The notes: generated by a model from the letters alone, not told the origin. A DNA stretch of 64,000 nucleotides from Chitinophagaceae bacterium UBA7600 (GCA_002478885.1 DLKC01000027.1:1-64000), one strand, 5' to 3'; positions 14,690-24,997 are shown, counted from the stretch's first letter. Translations and numbers: made by a program.

Positions 14690-17185
14690 ATGAAAAAAAA
14701 TTTCTTACTGCTTGTTTTGTTCAACGTTATTACAACAGCCTATGCACAAACAGTTGATTGCATAAGGATCAATCAGCTCGGATACGCGCCTTCGTCGATA
14801 AAGGTTGCCGTGTTGGGAAGCGCCGGAGACCTTGCTGAATCAACGTTTAACCTTGTAGATGCCAATACCGGGCAGCAGATTTTTTCTGCGAATATTGGCC
14901 TTGATTTTGGGAAATACGGTCCGTTTGCGCATACATGGAGGTTGGATTTTTCCGCGTTCAGGCAACCAGGGAAATATTATTTGCAATGCGGTAGTGTTGT
15001 TTCACCCGTATTTGATGTGAACGGACATGTATATGATGGCGCAGCTGATTTTTGCCTGCGTTATATGCGGCAACAGCGTAGTGGCTTTAACCCGTTTTTA
15101 AAAGATTCGTGTCACACGCGTGATGGTTATACTTTGTACGGGCCTATGCCTGACAGTACGCATATCGATGTTTCCGGTGGCTGGCACGATGCGAGTGACT
15201 ACCTGCAATACAGTACAACATCGGCGAATGCAACATATCATTTGCTTGCGGCATACAGGGACTTTCCCAATGTGTTTAAAGATCAAAAACAGGCCAACGG
15301 ACTCGACGGCAGTAACAGTATTCCCGATGTGCTGGATGAAGCAAAATGGGGTCTAGACTGGCTTTTGAAAATGCATCCCAAAGATGATTGGCTATTTAAC
15401 CAGTTAGGAGACGATCGTGATCATCGTGGTATGCGCATACCTAAAGAAGACACTAATTTCTATGGCCGCGGATTGGAAAGGCCGGTGTATTTCTGCAACG
15501 GCAAGCCACAGGTTAGAGGTAAGTTTATGAATGTCACAACAGGCGTGGCGTCCACCGCCGGCAAATTCTGCAGCGCATTTGCGTTGGGCGCTCAAATATT
15601 TTTCACCCGTGATAAGGCATATTCCGACCTGCTTTCAAATAAATCATTGAGCGCTTTACAGCTTGGTCTTGAGAAACCTGGCGTTGCACAAACGGCGTCG
15701 GTACGCTCGCCCTATATTTATGCAGAAGACAATTGGGTCGATGATATGGAATTGGCTTTGACTGAGGAAGGCAGGATATCAACCGGGAACACTTCACGCG
15801 CACAATTTTTAATTTCAGCTTATGCGTATGCAAAAAATGAACCAGTAACACCATGGCTTGGCAGCGACACAGCGAAACATTACCAGTGGTATCCTTTTAT
15901 TAATGTGGGGCATTATGAACTGGCAAAGCAATTGACTTCCTCGAAAAGAGATACGCTCATCGCATTTTACAAAGAAGGTATTGAACGCGTATGGAAGAAA
16001 TCAAAAGACAATGCGTTTTACCGGGGCATTCCATTTATCTGGTGCAGCAATAACCTTACTGTGAACTTTGTCATCCAGTGCTATTGGTACAGGCAACTGA
16101 GCGGCGACAAAACTTATACAGCATTGGAACAGGCCTGCTTCGATTGGATCTTTGGATGCAATCCATGGGGGACAAGCATGGTTTATGGCCTGCCTGCATG
16201 GGGTGATACACCAGATGATCCACACTCCGCATTCACACATTTGAACAATTACCCCATTGACGGTGGCCTGGTCGACGGGCCCGTTTACACAAGTATTTAT
16301 AAAAATCTTATCGGCATACAACTGTTCAACGGCGACGAATATGCACCCTATCAAAGTGATCTTGCAGTATATCATGACGACTATGGAGACTACAGTACTA
16401 ATGAGCCTACCATGGACGGCACGGCTTCCTTGATCTATTTGTTGGCTGCGGAACAGTCAGTTGCAAATCCCCACGATAGACTTAGTCGTTCTTATGGCGC
16501 TGTCATTCGGGGAGATTCAACGCAAAAAGAAATCGCCCTGGTATTTACTGCTGATGAATTTGGCGAAGGGTTACCTGCGATTGTAAAAACGCTTACTGAT
16601 AAAAAGGTAAACGCAGGTTTTTTTTTCACCGGCAATTTTTACCGTAATAAAAAATTCACTGGCTATATTCAACGGCTTAACAATGCCGGGCATTACCTTG
16701 GCCCTCATTCTGACCAACATCTTTTGTACAATGACTGGGGTAAACGTGACAGCCTGCTTATTTCAAAAGAGCAATTTGTCGCCGACATGCAAAAGAATTT
16801 AAATCAAATGCGGTTTGAAAATATTCCTGTAAACCGCCCACAGTATTATATCCCGCCATACGAATGGTGGAATGACAGTATTGCTGCCTGGAGTGAAGAA
16901 CTAAATCTGCAACTGATCAGTTTTACACCTGGGATAAGAACAAATGCTGACTATACATACCCTGCGATGGGAGCATCTTATAAAAGCACCGACAGCATTA
17001 TAAACGGGGTCAAAGCGTTGTCTGTAAACTCGCCCGGAAAGTTAAATGGTGCAATCATTTTAATACATGCCGGGACTGATGCGCGGCGAAGGGACAAGCT
17101 TTATAACCGTCTTGATGAAATGATTGACGTGCTTCGGTCAAAAGGTTTTACATTCAAACGGGTTGATGAATTACTAAGCAAATAA
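14690..17185 (+). CDS. Secreted GH9 glycoside hydrolase fused to a polysaccharide deacetylase (CE4-like)
   Basis: 831 residues: signal peptide 1-19, an Ig-like GH9 N-terminal domain about 22-110, the GH9 catalytic domain about 115-590, and a NodB-type domain about 612-830. GH9 residues are visible: Asp167 and Asp170 in GGWHDASDY, and Glu572 in DYSTNEPTMDG. In the deacetylase part are TADE (Asp622), HSDQH (His673, His677), PPYEWW and ILIHAG. GH9 enzymes cut beta-1,4-glucans or deacylated chitosan-like chains, so a deacetylase in the same chain suggests an acetylated substrate. The linkage is covalent here with no frameshift. The gene is single, with no CAZyme neighbours. Confidence 0.92.
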   Translation: MKKNFLLLVLFNVITTAYAQTVDCIRINQLGYAPSSIKVAVLGSAGDLAESTFNLVDANTGQQIFSANIGLDFGKYGPFAHTWRLDFSAFRQPGKYYLQCGSVVSPVFDVNGHVYDGAADFCLRYMRQQRSGFNPFLKDSCHTRDGYTLYGPMPDSTHIDVSGGWHDASDYLQYSTTSANATYHLLAAYRDFPNVFKDQKQANGLDGSNSIPDVLDEAKWGLDWLLKMHPKDDWLFNQLGDDRDHRGMRIPKEDTNFYGRGLERPVYFCNGKPQVRGKFMNVTTGVASTAGKFCSAFALGAQIFFTRDKAYSDLLSNKSLSALQLGLEKPGVAQTASVRSPYIYAEDNWVDDMELALTEEGRISTGNTSRAQFLISAYAYAKNEPVTPWLGSDTAKHYQWYPFINVGHYELAKQLTSSKRDTLIAFYKEGIERVWKKSKDNAFYRGIPFIWCSNNLTVNFVIQCYWYRQLSGDKTYTALEQACFDWIFGCNPWGTSMVYGLPAWGDTPDDPHSAFTHLNNYPIDGGLVDGPVYTSIYKNLIGIQLFNGDEYAPYQSDLAVYHDDYGDYSTNEPTMDGTASLIYLLAAEQSVANPHDRLSRSYGAVIRGDSTQKEIALVFTADEFGEGLPAIVKTLTDKKVNAGFFFTGNFYRNKKFTGYIQRLNNAGHYLGPHSDQHLLYNDWGKRDSLLISKEQFVADMQKNLNQMRFENIPVNRPQYYIPPYEWWNDSIAAWSEELNLQLISFTPGIRTNADYTYPAMGASYKSTDSIINGVKALSVNSPGKLNGAIILIHAGTDARRRDKLYNRLDEMIDVLRSKGFTFKRVDELLSK

Positions 17186-17212
17186 TGCAATTATCCTTTG
17201 AGTAATCAGGAA

Positions 17213-18439
17213 TCAGGCTGCACGTTTTTTTCTTCCACCGATATTGGGAAGAAAGGCGGTAAGTAATCCGATTAGCGGCAGAAATGCGCAAACATTGTAA
17301 ACATATTCAATGCTTGTATGATCTGCCAATGTGCCCAACAGTGCAGAACCGAGCCCACCCATGCCAAACGCGAAACCGAAGAACAGGCCCGAGATCATGC
17401 CTATCTTTCCCGGCAATAATTCCTGTGCATAAACAAGTATCGCGGAAAAAGCAGAAGCAAGTATAACACCGATAAAAACAGACAGCACGCTCGTCCAGAA
17501 AAGATTTGCATGAGGCAGCAATAGTGTAAAAGGGGCAACGCCGAGAATGGAGAACCAGATAACATATTTTCTGCCGAAGCGATCACCTATGGGTCCCCCG
17601 ATAAGTGTGCCTGCCGCAACAGCAAAAAGAAATATGAATAAATACATCTGCGAGCTTTGAACAGACACATGAAATTTGTCCATGAGATAAAATGTATAAT
17701 AACTCGTGATAGACGCGATGTAAAAATATTTGGAGAAAATAAGCACCAGTAAAATCGCGACAGCAGCAATCACTCTTCCCCGTGAAAGCTTGAGCTCTGT
17801 TGTATGAGAAACAGACTTTGATTTCGGTTTTATCCTGTCCATATTGCCCCGGTACCAGTTACCGATTGTTATCAGCACAGCAATAGCAACTAATGCGAGC
17901 AATGAAAACCAAAGAATGCTCGACTGCCCGAAGGGAACAATAATTAATGCTGCGAGCAAAGGGCCCAGCGAACTTCCCGTATTGCCACCTACCTGGAAGA
18001 TAGACTGAGCCAGGCCGCGTTTATTGCCTGCGGCCATGTAGGCCACTTTTGAAGCCTCCGGGTGAAAGATCGAAGATCCGGTGCCGATCATTGCAACAGA
18101 AAGCAGCAATATCGCGTAGCTGTTTGCCTGCGACAAAACCACAAGTCCGGCAAGTGTAATGGACATGCCAACCGCCAACGAATAAGGTTGCGGCCGCCGG
18201 TCTGTAAACGTTCCAACCAGTGGTTGAAAAAGCGATGCACACAGTTGAAAAACGAGCGTAATAAAACCGATCTGTGAAAAGCTTAGCTGCATCGAGTCCT
18301 TTACTACGGGATATATAGAGGGAACCAACGATTGAATGGTATCGTTTAACAAATGCGAAAAGCTAATGCTGAGAAGGATAGAAAAAACAGTCGATTCCGC
18401 CGTTTTTTTTATGATGGCTGTTTGGTCTGCTGTGTTCAT
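17213..18439 (-). CDS. MFS transporter, fosmidomycin-resistance (Fsr) type
   Basis: 408 residues with twelve membrane segments and features of the Fsr subgroup: HLLNDTIQSLVPSIYPVVK in helix 1, DRRPQPYSLAVG between helices 2 and 3, and SSIFHPEASKVAYM in helix 4. Fsr proteins export fosmidomycin and some other small molecules by proton antiport; the natural substrate is uncertain. It converges on the GH9 gene with only 27 bases between them. Confidence 0.88.
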   Translation of the reverse strand: MNTADQTAIIKKTAESTVFSILLSISFSHLLNDTIQSLVPSIYPVVKDSMQLSFSQIGFITLVFQLCASLFQPLVGTFTDRRPQPYSLAVGMSITLAGLVVLSQANSYAILLLSVAMIGTGSSIFHPEASKVAYMAAGNKRGLAQSIFQVGGNTGSSLGPLLAALIIVPFGQSSILWFSLLALVAIAVLITIGNWYRGNMDRIKPKSKSVSHTTELKLSRGRVIAAVAILLVLIFSKYFYIASITSYYTFYLMDKFHVSVQSSQMYLFIFLFAVAAGTLIGGPIGDRFGRKYVIWFSILGVAPFTLLLPHANLFWTSVLSVFIGVILASAFSAILVYAQELLPGKIGMISGLFFGFAFGMGGLGSALLGTLADHTSIEYVYNVCAFLPLIGLLTAFLPNIGGRKKRAA

Positions 18440-18522
18440 GATTACTGTGAATAAACTGTGCTGCTAAATGAAACTGCAAATTAATGAGCCCGTTGAAAAC
18501 AGCCTTACGAAAACTGGTATTT

Positions 18523-18710
18523 GGTACCGGGCTTAAGTGCTGGAATTGAACATCGTTGCGTCGCACCCTTGTACTGTAGCATAAATGGCAGTAACTAGAA
18601 CCCGAGGTTCATGTTGTTATAGCCTGCACAGCTTTCTTCTGCTGATAAGCGAACCAGCCGTACAAATGAGTGACACAACGAAGATGCCGTTTGCACTTAA
18701 GCCGGTAACC
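18523..18710 (+). repeat. Palindromic intergenic element, A-type left arm and B-type right arm
   Basis: Left arm 18555-18574 (GTTGCGTCGCACCCTTGTAC); right arm 18660-18679 (GTACAAATGAGTGACACAAC). The outer tips are themselves an inverted repeat: 18523-18540 (GGTACCGGGCTTAAGTGC) and 18693-18710 (GCACTTAAGCCGGTAACC). This is the copy that best defines the ends of the element. Confidence 0.9.
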
Positions 18711-18743
18711 CAAAATATATGATGAAATATTGGATGGCTGTAA

Positions 18744-21700
18744 TTATTTGCCACTCATTTGCACGAGTTTTTCGTTTTGATCGCGTAACCTTTTACTGAG
18801 GATTTTTATAGCACCCATAACAATTTCGGGCCTCACTTCTATTAGCTCGAAGAAAGGTAATTGCTCGAGTTTATACAGCACACAATCTGTTTGTGCAGTG
18901 GCGCTTGCCGAGCGTTTTTCTGCATCAAAAAGGGAGAGTTCGCCAAACACTTCGTTCTCTTTCGACAACACAACCAGCGTTGTGCTACCTTTATGAATGC
19001 GCACCTGGCCCTGGTACAAAATGAACATGCTTTCGCCTATGGCCCCTTCTTCAAAAATGCTGGCCCCTTCGGCATAAACTATCTCCTGCATAAGTGGCGC
19101 AAGATCGGCAAGTACGCTCTCGGGTGTCTCCGCGAAAATGGCTGTTTTCTTAAGCATGAGCACTTTTTCGAGCAGTAATAATTTATTTTCCATATGGTGG
19201 GTGAGTGTAAAATTTGCCGTTTCTTTTAATACCGGATGTTCGGAGAGTATGTATTTTTTTACAAGTGCCTGGTCGCCGGCATCCGGTTCTTTTATTGAGA
19301 GGTATATGGCGCAGCTTTTTGTCCATTGATTAAATTCATATTCGGCATTGCGCAGCACAATATCTGTTATCTGCAATGCGCTGCTGATTTGGCTGCCTCT
19401 TCGGGTATGCAGTACAGCGCATCTTTGTTCTAGATCTCCATGCTCAAATATGATGGTAAAGTCGTGGGCAAATTTTTTGGGAACAGTCATCTCGATCAAC
19501 TCAAGTGCATTGGCAAAACTTTCCCTGTTATTTAATTTAACGGCTCTCCGTACTTTTTCTATTTCTTCGTTATTATAGATCATGGCGAAAATATATAGAA
19601 GGCTTTCTCTTAGGGCAAGTAGTTCAATATCCAGTGCCTCAGAAAGCAAATGACTGGCATCGGTTTTAAGTGAAAGAAATTTTTGCATGAAGAGTATTTC
19701 GCCTGCATCGCCAAGTTTTCGTTCCGCAAAATTCTCCAATATTGTGCATTGTTCCGGTGTGCTATTGCCTTTGCAATTATATATGGCACGAAGCAAATTG
19801 TGAGAATGATCGGGCAGGTGATGCAACAGGTCCATAAGGTTTGTTCTGGCAACTGCTCCACCGGCTCTTGCGCAAATAGCGATCAATTGATTTTTTTCGT
19901 CGTAGCTGGTTGTGGCACCGAGTACAAAGGCCACCACAAACGGCACAGCAATATTTCCTGCGCGGTAAATGCTTTCTGCAACTTCTGTTCTGTTTGTCTT
20001 TATGTGTTTAAGAATTTCGGGAATAAGATTTTCATCCTTAAGTTCACCTACCGCAAGTATGGCTGCAGATTTCACTTCGCTTGCTCCATCGTTTATCAGC
20101 CTGGCTAACTCGTAGCTCCAGTCCAAGTTACCCGCTTTGCCGATAATGTGGGCAGCTTTGACCCGGAAAGACCTCTTATCAGAATTAAGCAGGTTATCCA
20201 GCAGGTTACTGCTTTTAAAATAGTACGGCGATTGTTTGTTGCGCAGCAGAGCAGCATTGCATAGAATATTGATATCGTCGTTGTCATCCTCAATATACCG
20301 GGCAAGTTCGGGTTCATGCTGTGCTGATTCGGCCAGCCAGGAAAGTGCCTGCAACCTCAACGTAATATTGCTGTTTGCATCGCCGGAAATGTTGACCACG
20401 TATTCTGCGCCAATACTTACCTTACCTGCCAGCAACAACTTTAATAATGCCTCTTTTACCGGGTCTGACGATTCCCGCATCAGCTGTTCGGCAACATCCT
20501 GCCTGATGATGTTTTCTGATTGCAGCTCAAGCAGGTGCAGTAATTGCAATACTTCGCTTACCGTTCCCTGCTGCAATTCTCTATTAATAAAACTTCTGGT
20601 GGCATCATCGTCAACTGTAAGTCCGTTTTGTAAATAATATTTACGGCTTACTGCGGTAAGAATTGTTTTATAATATTCGTCATTTACGAAATGAATCGCC
20701 AGGATCCAGCATGCCCCGAAAAAAAGTAACCAATAAGAAAGCACCAGCAGGTCAACCTCCACCTCCACCCTCATCAACAGGAATAGTAAAATACCGCTAA
20801 AGAGATAGGCGAAAGGGTCCATTATGCCTTTTACAATATTATGTGCCCTAAGCCGGTCATGAATGCCCAGGGGCTGCATGACGCTAAGAAATACCGGCTG
20901 GTTAACAGCGGTTTTCATTACATCGAGTACAACGCACGAAACACCAAACGTTAGCAACAGTATGGTTTCGTCGTGCACAGAATGTTCAACAATAATAACA
21001 ACCGCGATAAGGCACATGAAAATGACCGGGGTAAGCAGCAACGACAACTTTATTCCAAGCTTTGATATGATTCTGCTTGTGAGTAAAACCTTTACAAGCA
21101 TGGCGCAACTCTGAACCACCACAATAAATGAAGCAATGATCACCCCAAAATTCTTGTCGTTATGCCACTTCTCTTTGATAACGCTATAGAAAGCGAAATT
21201 GGCAATGACAAGGCAGATAGACATTATAAAAGAAAGCAATGCAACCCGGTAAATAAGTTGGTTAGAAGTAAAGCGTTTTAAAAAGGTCTTAAACCTTTTG
21301 TCGGGTTTATGCTCATGGCTATGCCCTCTATCGTGAAAATGGCCTATATGTAACACGCCTGTCTTCTTTATTTGTTTTAAAAATGGAAGCGGTAAAAGCA
21401 GGCAAACAAAAGCCGGAATTAACAAGTTAGCGGCACCCAAAGGACCCACCAGGGTTAATGCGAAGCTTGATCCGATCAGTTTTGCAGGAATGTCACCCGC
21501 ACTGATAATGCTAAACAGCCTTTTACTCTGCCGCACCTCAAAAACAGTGGATGCAATGCCCCAGAATTCAAGGTTGCTTAAAAGATATAGTACGAAATAC
21601 CATATTGGCCTGAAAAAATTTAGGCCGTGTAAATCGGTAAACTGTTCAGTAACGTAAATGGCAAGGGTGCTGAGCGCCATGAAAAGAATTACGTAACGGC

Positions 21701-21956
21701 TAAACCTGGTTACGCTATAACGGTGTTCTAAAATGCCGTAGATGTAACCCATGAGCAGCATTAAGAAAGACGCGCAGATATATACAATGGGCAAATCCTT
21801 TGAAGGATTTAACTCTTCCAGGAAGGTGGTGATTGCCGACGTAAAGAAAAAGGTAATACCTGCACCCTGGAAAAACTGTATCCAGAAAAGTTTGGTAACC
21901 AGCCATCTTTCTTCTTTTCTAACATTGAGCGATCTGAAAAAAGCTGCACCCCACAT
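18744..21956 (-). CDS. Fusion of NTT/MFS-like transporter, HEAT repeats and cyclic-nucleotide-binding domain
   Basis: 1070 residues in three parts. Residues 1-435 hold about twelve membrane helices resembling ATP/ADP (NTT) translocases or MFS carriers, with a His-rich central loop (six His between 203 and 216). Residues about 450-900 are helical HEAT-type repeats (for example VKEALLKLLLAGK, VKSAAILAVGELKD). The end, about 935-1065, is a cNMP-binding domain with the phosphate-binding cassette FGELSLFDAEKRSASATA including the key Arg. A membrane carrier gated or scaffolded by a cyclic nucleotide is a reasonable inference; the substrate is unknown. An HD hydrolase lies nine bases upstream in the same operon. 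Confidence 0.85.
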   Translation of the reverse strand: MWGAAFFRSLNVRKEERWLVTKLFWIQFFQGAGITFFFTSAITTFLEELNPSKDLPIVYICASFLMLLMGYIYGILEHRYSVTRFSRYVILFMALSTLAIYVTEQFTDLHGLNFFRPIWYFVLYLLSNLEFWGIASTVFEVRQSKRLFSIISAGDIPAKLIGSSFALTLVGPLGAANLLIPAFVCLLLPLPFLKQIKKTGVLHIGHFHDRGHSHEHKPDKRFKTFLKRFTSNQLIYRVALLSFIMSICLVIANFAFYSVIKEKWHNDKNFGVIIASFIVVVQSCAMLVKVLLTSRIISKLGIKLSLLLTPVIFMCLIAVVIIVEHSVHDETILLLTFGVSCVVLDVMKTAVNQPVFLSVMQPLGIHDRLRAHNIVKGIMDPFAYLFSGILLFLLMRVEVEVDLLVLSYWLLFFGACWILAIHFVNDEYYKTILTAVSRKYYLQNGLTVDDDATRSFINRELQQGTVSEVLQLLHLLELQSENIIRQDVAEQLMRESSDPVKEALLKLLLAGKVSIGAEYVVNISGDANSNITLRLQALSWLAESAQHEPELARYIEDDNDDINILCNAALLRNKQSPYYFKSSNLLDNLLNSDKRSFRVKAAHIIGKAGNLDWSYELARLINDGASEVKSAAILAVGELKDENLIPEILKHIKTNRTEVAESIYRAGNIAVPFVVAFVLGATTSYDEKNQLIAICARAGGAVARTNLMDLLHHLPDHSHNLLRAIYNCKGNSTPEQCTILENFAERKLGDAGEILFMQKFLSLKTDASHLLSEALDIELLALRESLLYIFAMIYNNEEIEKVRRAVKLNNRESFANALELIEMTVPKKFAHDFTIIFEHGDLEQRCAVLHTRRGSQISSALQITDIVLRNAEYEFNQWTKSCAIYLSIKEPDAGDQALVKKYILSEHPVLKETANFTLTHHMENKLLLLEKVLMLKKTAIFAETPESVLADLAPLMQEIVYAEGASIFEEGAIGESMFILYQGQVRIHKGSTTLVVLSKENEVFGELSLFDAEKRSASATAQTDCVLYKLEQLPFFELIEVRPEIVMGAIKILSKRLRDQNEKLVQMSGK

Positions 21957-21965
21957 ATTGTTTGT

Positions 21966-22565
21966 TTATGTATTCCTTTTTGAAAAGATTGTCACGAGTT
22001 TTTCCAGGTGGTCTTTTTTTACAGATTGCCTCAGTTGCTTTGAATTATCTGTGAAATAAGTATGATGCTTTAAAAAAGAAATTTGCTTTTCTTCCCAGTC
22101 CAGATCGTCTTTCACAATTCCATATTGCAGGAATTCAAGCCGCAGGCCATCGCTTATTTCCGGAAAGTCGTCGCGCCCCAGGTAATCAAGATCTGCATCG
22201 CAAATTATTTCACCGAGATGATCCAACGGTGTTTGCGGTATCCTCGTTGCCATAATCATTTTACACACTTCCGTCAGTTCACTTTCATCCAGTTTATTAC
22301 CAAGCTTCCTGCGCATTATTTCACAGCTCTTTTTTTCGTGTTCACGATAAGTGTAAAGAAAACCTGTGTCGTGAAATAAAGCTGCAATTTTTAATAACAG
22401 CAGATCATGTTCATTTGTAACCCCTTCTTCAATTGCTATGCGCTCCGACTGTTGCAGCACATCGGCCGTGTGGCCGGCATGATGATAAGTAAGCCCTGCC
22501 GGCAGCGATCTTTTTAATAGGTCAAGCGTGCTTTTTTTCAGTTCTTCAAAAGAGGCAGGCGACAT
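21966..22565 (-). CDS. HD-domain phosphohydrolase
   Basis: 199 residues with the HD signature: YHHAGHTADV (His), AALFHDTGF (His-Asp) and CDADLDYLGR (Asp), enough to bind a metal ion and hydrolyse phosphomonoesters or diesters. Such small HD proteins resemble cyclic-nucleotide or nucleotide phosphohydrolases. It precedes the transporter-HEAT-cNMP fusion gene by nine bases, so the pair is very likely one operon. A role in degrading the ligand sensed by the fusion protein is possible but not shown. Confidence 0.85.
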   Translation of the reverse strand: MSPASFEELKKSTLDLLKRSLPAGLTYHHAGHTADVLQQSERIAIEEGVTNEHDLLLLKIAALFHDTGFLYTYREHEKKSCEIMRRKLGNKLDESELTEVCKMIMATRIPQTPLDHLGEIICDADLDYLGRDDFPEISDGLRLEFLQYGIVKDDLDWEEKQISFLKHHTYFTDNSKQLRQSVKKDHLEKLVTIFSKRNT

Positions 22566-22659
22566 AACACGAAAAGGTTTTACAATAAAAATAACTATTT
22601 ATAAATAATAACAAAGTTTGAGTGATTATTATCAATCATTTTGAGATTAAAATTTGTGT

Positions 22660-22809
22660 ACCCAGCTGTAAGGCACCGCTCATCTTACGTTGCGTCGCAC
22701 TCTTGTGCATTCGTGCACTGCTCGGCAGGCCTAAATAGTTTGTTGATTTTTGAAATGGCGCACAAGAGTGCGACGCAACAAAAGTTACATAGCAGCACAA
22801 ATGCCCGCC
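22660..22809 (+). repeat. Palindromic intergenic element with both A-type arms
   Basis: Left arm 22689-22708 (GTTGCGTCGCACTCTTGTGC) and right arm 22760-22779 (GCACAAGAGTGCGACGCAAC) are perfect reverse complements, with only 51 bases between them. Tips are ACCCAGCT on the left and ATGCCCGCC on the right. It lies upstream of the OPT gene and could form a hairpin in its leader. Confidence 0.9.
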
Positions 22810-22887
22810 CCCTAAAAAATTGTTTTGAGCAAGAGAATATAAAAATGAAAAATCAAACCCTTACATTTATTTTCTAAACCACACTGC

Positions 22888-24957
22888 ATGAGCGATAAAA
22901 AAACATTCAGGCCTTTCGTTGCGCCTGAAACACAAATGAAAGAATTTACCGTTAAGGCGATCATTATGGGTTGCCTGATGGGATGTTTGTTTGGAGCCGC
23001 CACTGTGTACCTTGCGTTAAAGGCGGGGCTGACGGTTAGTGCCTCTATTCCTATTGCAGTGATTGCCATTACCATTGGGCGCAGGTTCCTAGGAACAACC
23101 ATTCTTGAAAATAATATTATTCAAACGGCCGGCTCAGCGAGTGAAAGTATTGCAGCAGGCGTTGCATTTACCTTGCCAGGGTTTTTGTTTTTATCTATAG
23201 ATGCAGGTGGCAACAGCGTTGGTGCGAATTACTTTAACTATATAACCATTCTTGTGCTGGCCATTTTCGGTGGTTTGCTTGGCACGCTGCTTATGATACC
23301 GCTTCGCCGTTCTTTAATTGTAAAGGAGCACGATACATTGCCATACCCGGAGGGCACTGCCTGCGCTTCTGTTTTAAAGGCCGGTGAAAAGGGTGGCGAT
23401 GTTGCTCGAACTGCTTTTCTTGGTGTATCTGTGGCGTTGGTCTATGCTTTTTTGCAAAAGATATTTCATGTGATTGCAGAAACGCCAGCTTATGCAACAA
23501 AACTTACGAATAAATATTTTCCAGCAGCAACGGTAAGCGGCGAAATAACGCCTGAGTATATGGGCGTAGGATATATAATCGGCCCGAGAATCTGTGGCGT
23601 GCTTGTGGCCGGTGGTGTGCTAAGCTGGCTGGTCTTTAACCCGCTGCTGGCAACATTGATACATGATCAAACCATCATTGCATCTCAACTGGTAAAGCTT
23701 GGCTACCTGAAGGACGTAACTGCTACAGGCGGGCCTGGTGGCTGGGATCCTGCAACCCACCAGTTTTCAGATACCGCAACCGCTTTGTACCGGGCTTACA
23801 TTCGACAGGTTGGTGCAGGTGCCGTTGCTGCTGGCGGCTTTATTACTTTGATAAAAACAATACCAACCATTATTGGATCTTTTAAAGACAGCCTCGGCAC
23901 TATTGGCAAAAAAAATAACCAGGTGGCGGTTGCAAGAACAGAACAAGATCTTAATATAAAGATCGTACTCTTCGGAAGTGTTGCGCTTATATTACTCATG
24001 GCTTTTATACCAATGATACCGGGCGATGGTATTGGCAGCAAATTATTGCTGGGCATACTGGTAGTAATATTTGGTGCTTTCTTCGTGACAGTGTCTTCAA
24101 GAATTGTTGGCATAATCGGGTCGAGTAATAATCCAATCAGCGGAATGACCATTGCAACCGTAATGGCTACCTGTCTTGTATTTATTGGTATTGGCTGGAG
24201 TGGAAAAACATACGAGCCCATGGTGCTTGTTGTAGGTGGAATGATTTGTATAGCTTCCGCAAATGCCGGTGCTACCTCGCAGGATCTTAAAACAGGGTAT
24301 ATAGTCGGGGCTACGCCAAAATATCAGCAAATGGCTTTGTTCATCGGCGCGATTGTTTCTTCTATCGTTATCGGGCTCACCGTAAAAATACTGGATACGC
24401 CAACTGCCGATATGGTACAGCAAGGTTTTACACATGCCATTGGCACAGATAAATTTCCCGGTCCGCAGGCAACATTAATGGCGACGCTTATTAAAGGAAT
24501 TCTTTCCTTCAACCTCGACTGGCAATTTGTTTTTGTTGGTGTTGCACTTGCCGTTGTTATGGAACTCTGCGGAGTTAAGTCACTCAGCTTTGCCGTGGGC
24601 GCTTATCTTCCTTTAAGTACCACACTTCCAATTTTTTGTGGCGGTTTTATCCGCAGTATTGTTGACTGGCGTAAGAAGAAAAAAGGGGAATCAGAAACAG
24701 AAGATGATCTCAGTCGCGGCAACCTTTTTGCAACAGGTCTTGTTGCGGGTGGAGCATTGGCCGGTGTGGCTGTGGCGTTGCTTACCGCGGGCAATGAAAA
24801 TATTGCCAAGTCGCTTGAGTCGGTTAACCTTGAAAACAGTATAGCAGGCGCTATCGGCGATGATGCCTACCAAATAATTGCCGTGTTGTTTTTTGTAACA
24901 ATGGGTATTATTTTATACCGCAATGGAATGAAAAAGACTGTTACGCTGGAGGGATAA
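22888..24957 (+). CDS. OPT-family oligopeptide transporter
   Basis: 689 residues and some fifteen hydrophobic segments with the OPT family layout. The N-terminal region reads KEFTVKAIIMGCLMGCLFGAATVYLALKAGLTVSASIPIAV, followed by NIIQTAGSASESIAAGVAFTLPG, both typical of bacterial OPT proteins, and ends PYPEGTACASVLKAGE in the first third. OPT proteins import small peptides or metal-chelate conjugates by proton symport. No accessory gene is linked. The start ATG gives MSDKKTFRPFVAPE. Confidence 0.93.
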   Translation: MSDKKTFRPFVAPETQMKEFTVKAIIMGCLMGCLFGAATVYLALKAGLTVSASIPIAVIAITIGRRFLGTTILENNIIQTAGSASESIAAGVAFTLPGFLFLSIDAGGNSVGANYFNYITILVLAIFGGLLGTLLMIPLRRSLIVKEHDTLPYPEGTACASVLKAGEKGGDVARTAFLGVSVALVYAFLQKIFHVIAETPAYATKLTNKYFPAATVSGEITPEYMGVGYIIGPRICGVLVAGGVLSWLVFNPLLATLIHDQTIIASQLVKLGYLKDVTATGGPGGWDPATHQFSDTATALYRAYIRQVGAGAVAAGGFITLIKTIPTIIGSFKDSLGTIGKKNNQVAVARTEQDLNIKIVLFGSVALILLMAFIPMIPGDGIGSKLLLGILVVIFGAFFVTVSSRIVGIIGSSNNPISGMTIATVMATCLVFIGIGWSGKTYEPMVLVVGGMICIASANAGATSQDLKTGYIVGATPKYQQMALFIGAIVSSIVIGLTVKILDTPTADMVQQGFTHAIGTDKFPGPQATLMATLIKGILSFNLDWQFVFVGVALAVVMELCGVKSLSFAVGAYLPLSTTLPIFCGGFIRSIVDWRKKKKGESETEDDLSRGNLFATGLVAGGALAGVAVALLTAGNENIAKSLESVNLENSIAGAIGDDAYQIIAVLFFVTMGIILYRNGMKKTVTLEG

Positions 24958-24997
24958 AATTTTTATGAGTCGGGCTCTACTGCTTCATGCAGCAGTT

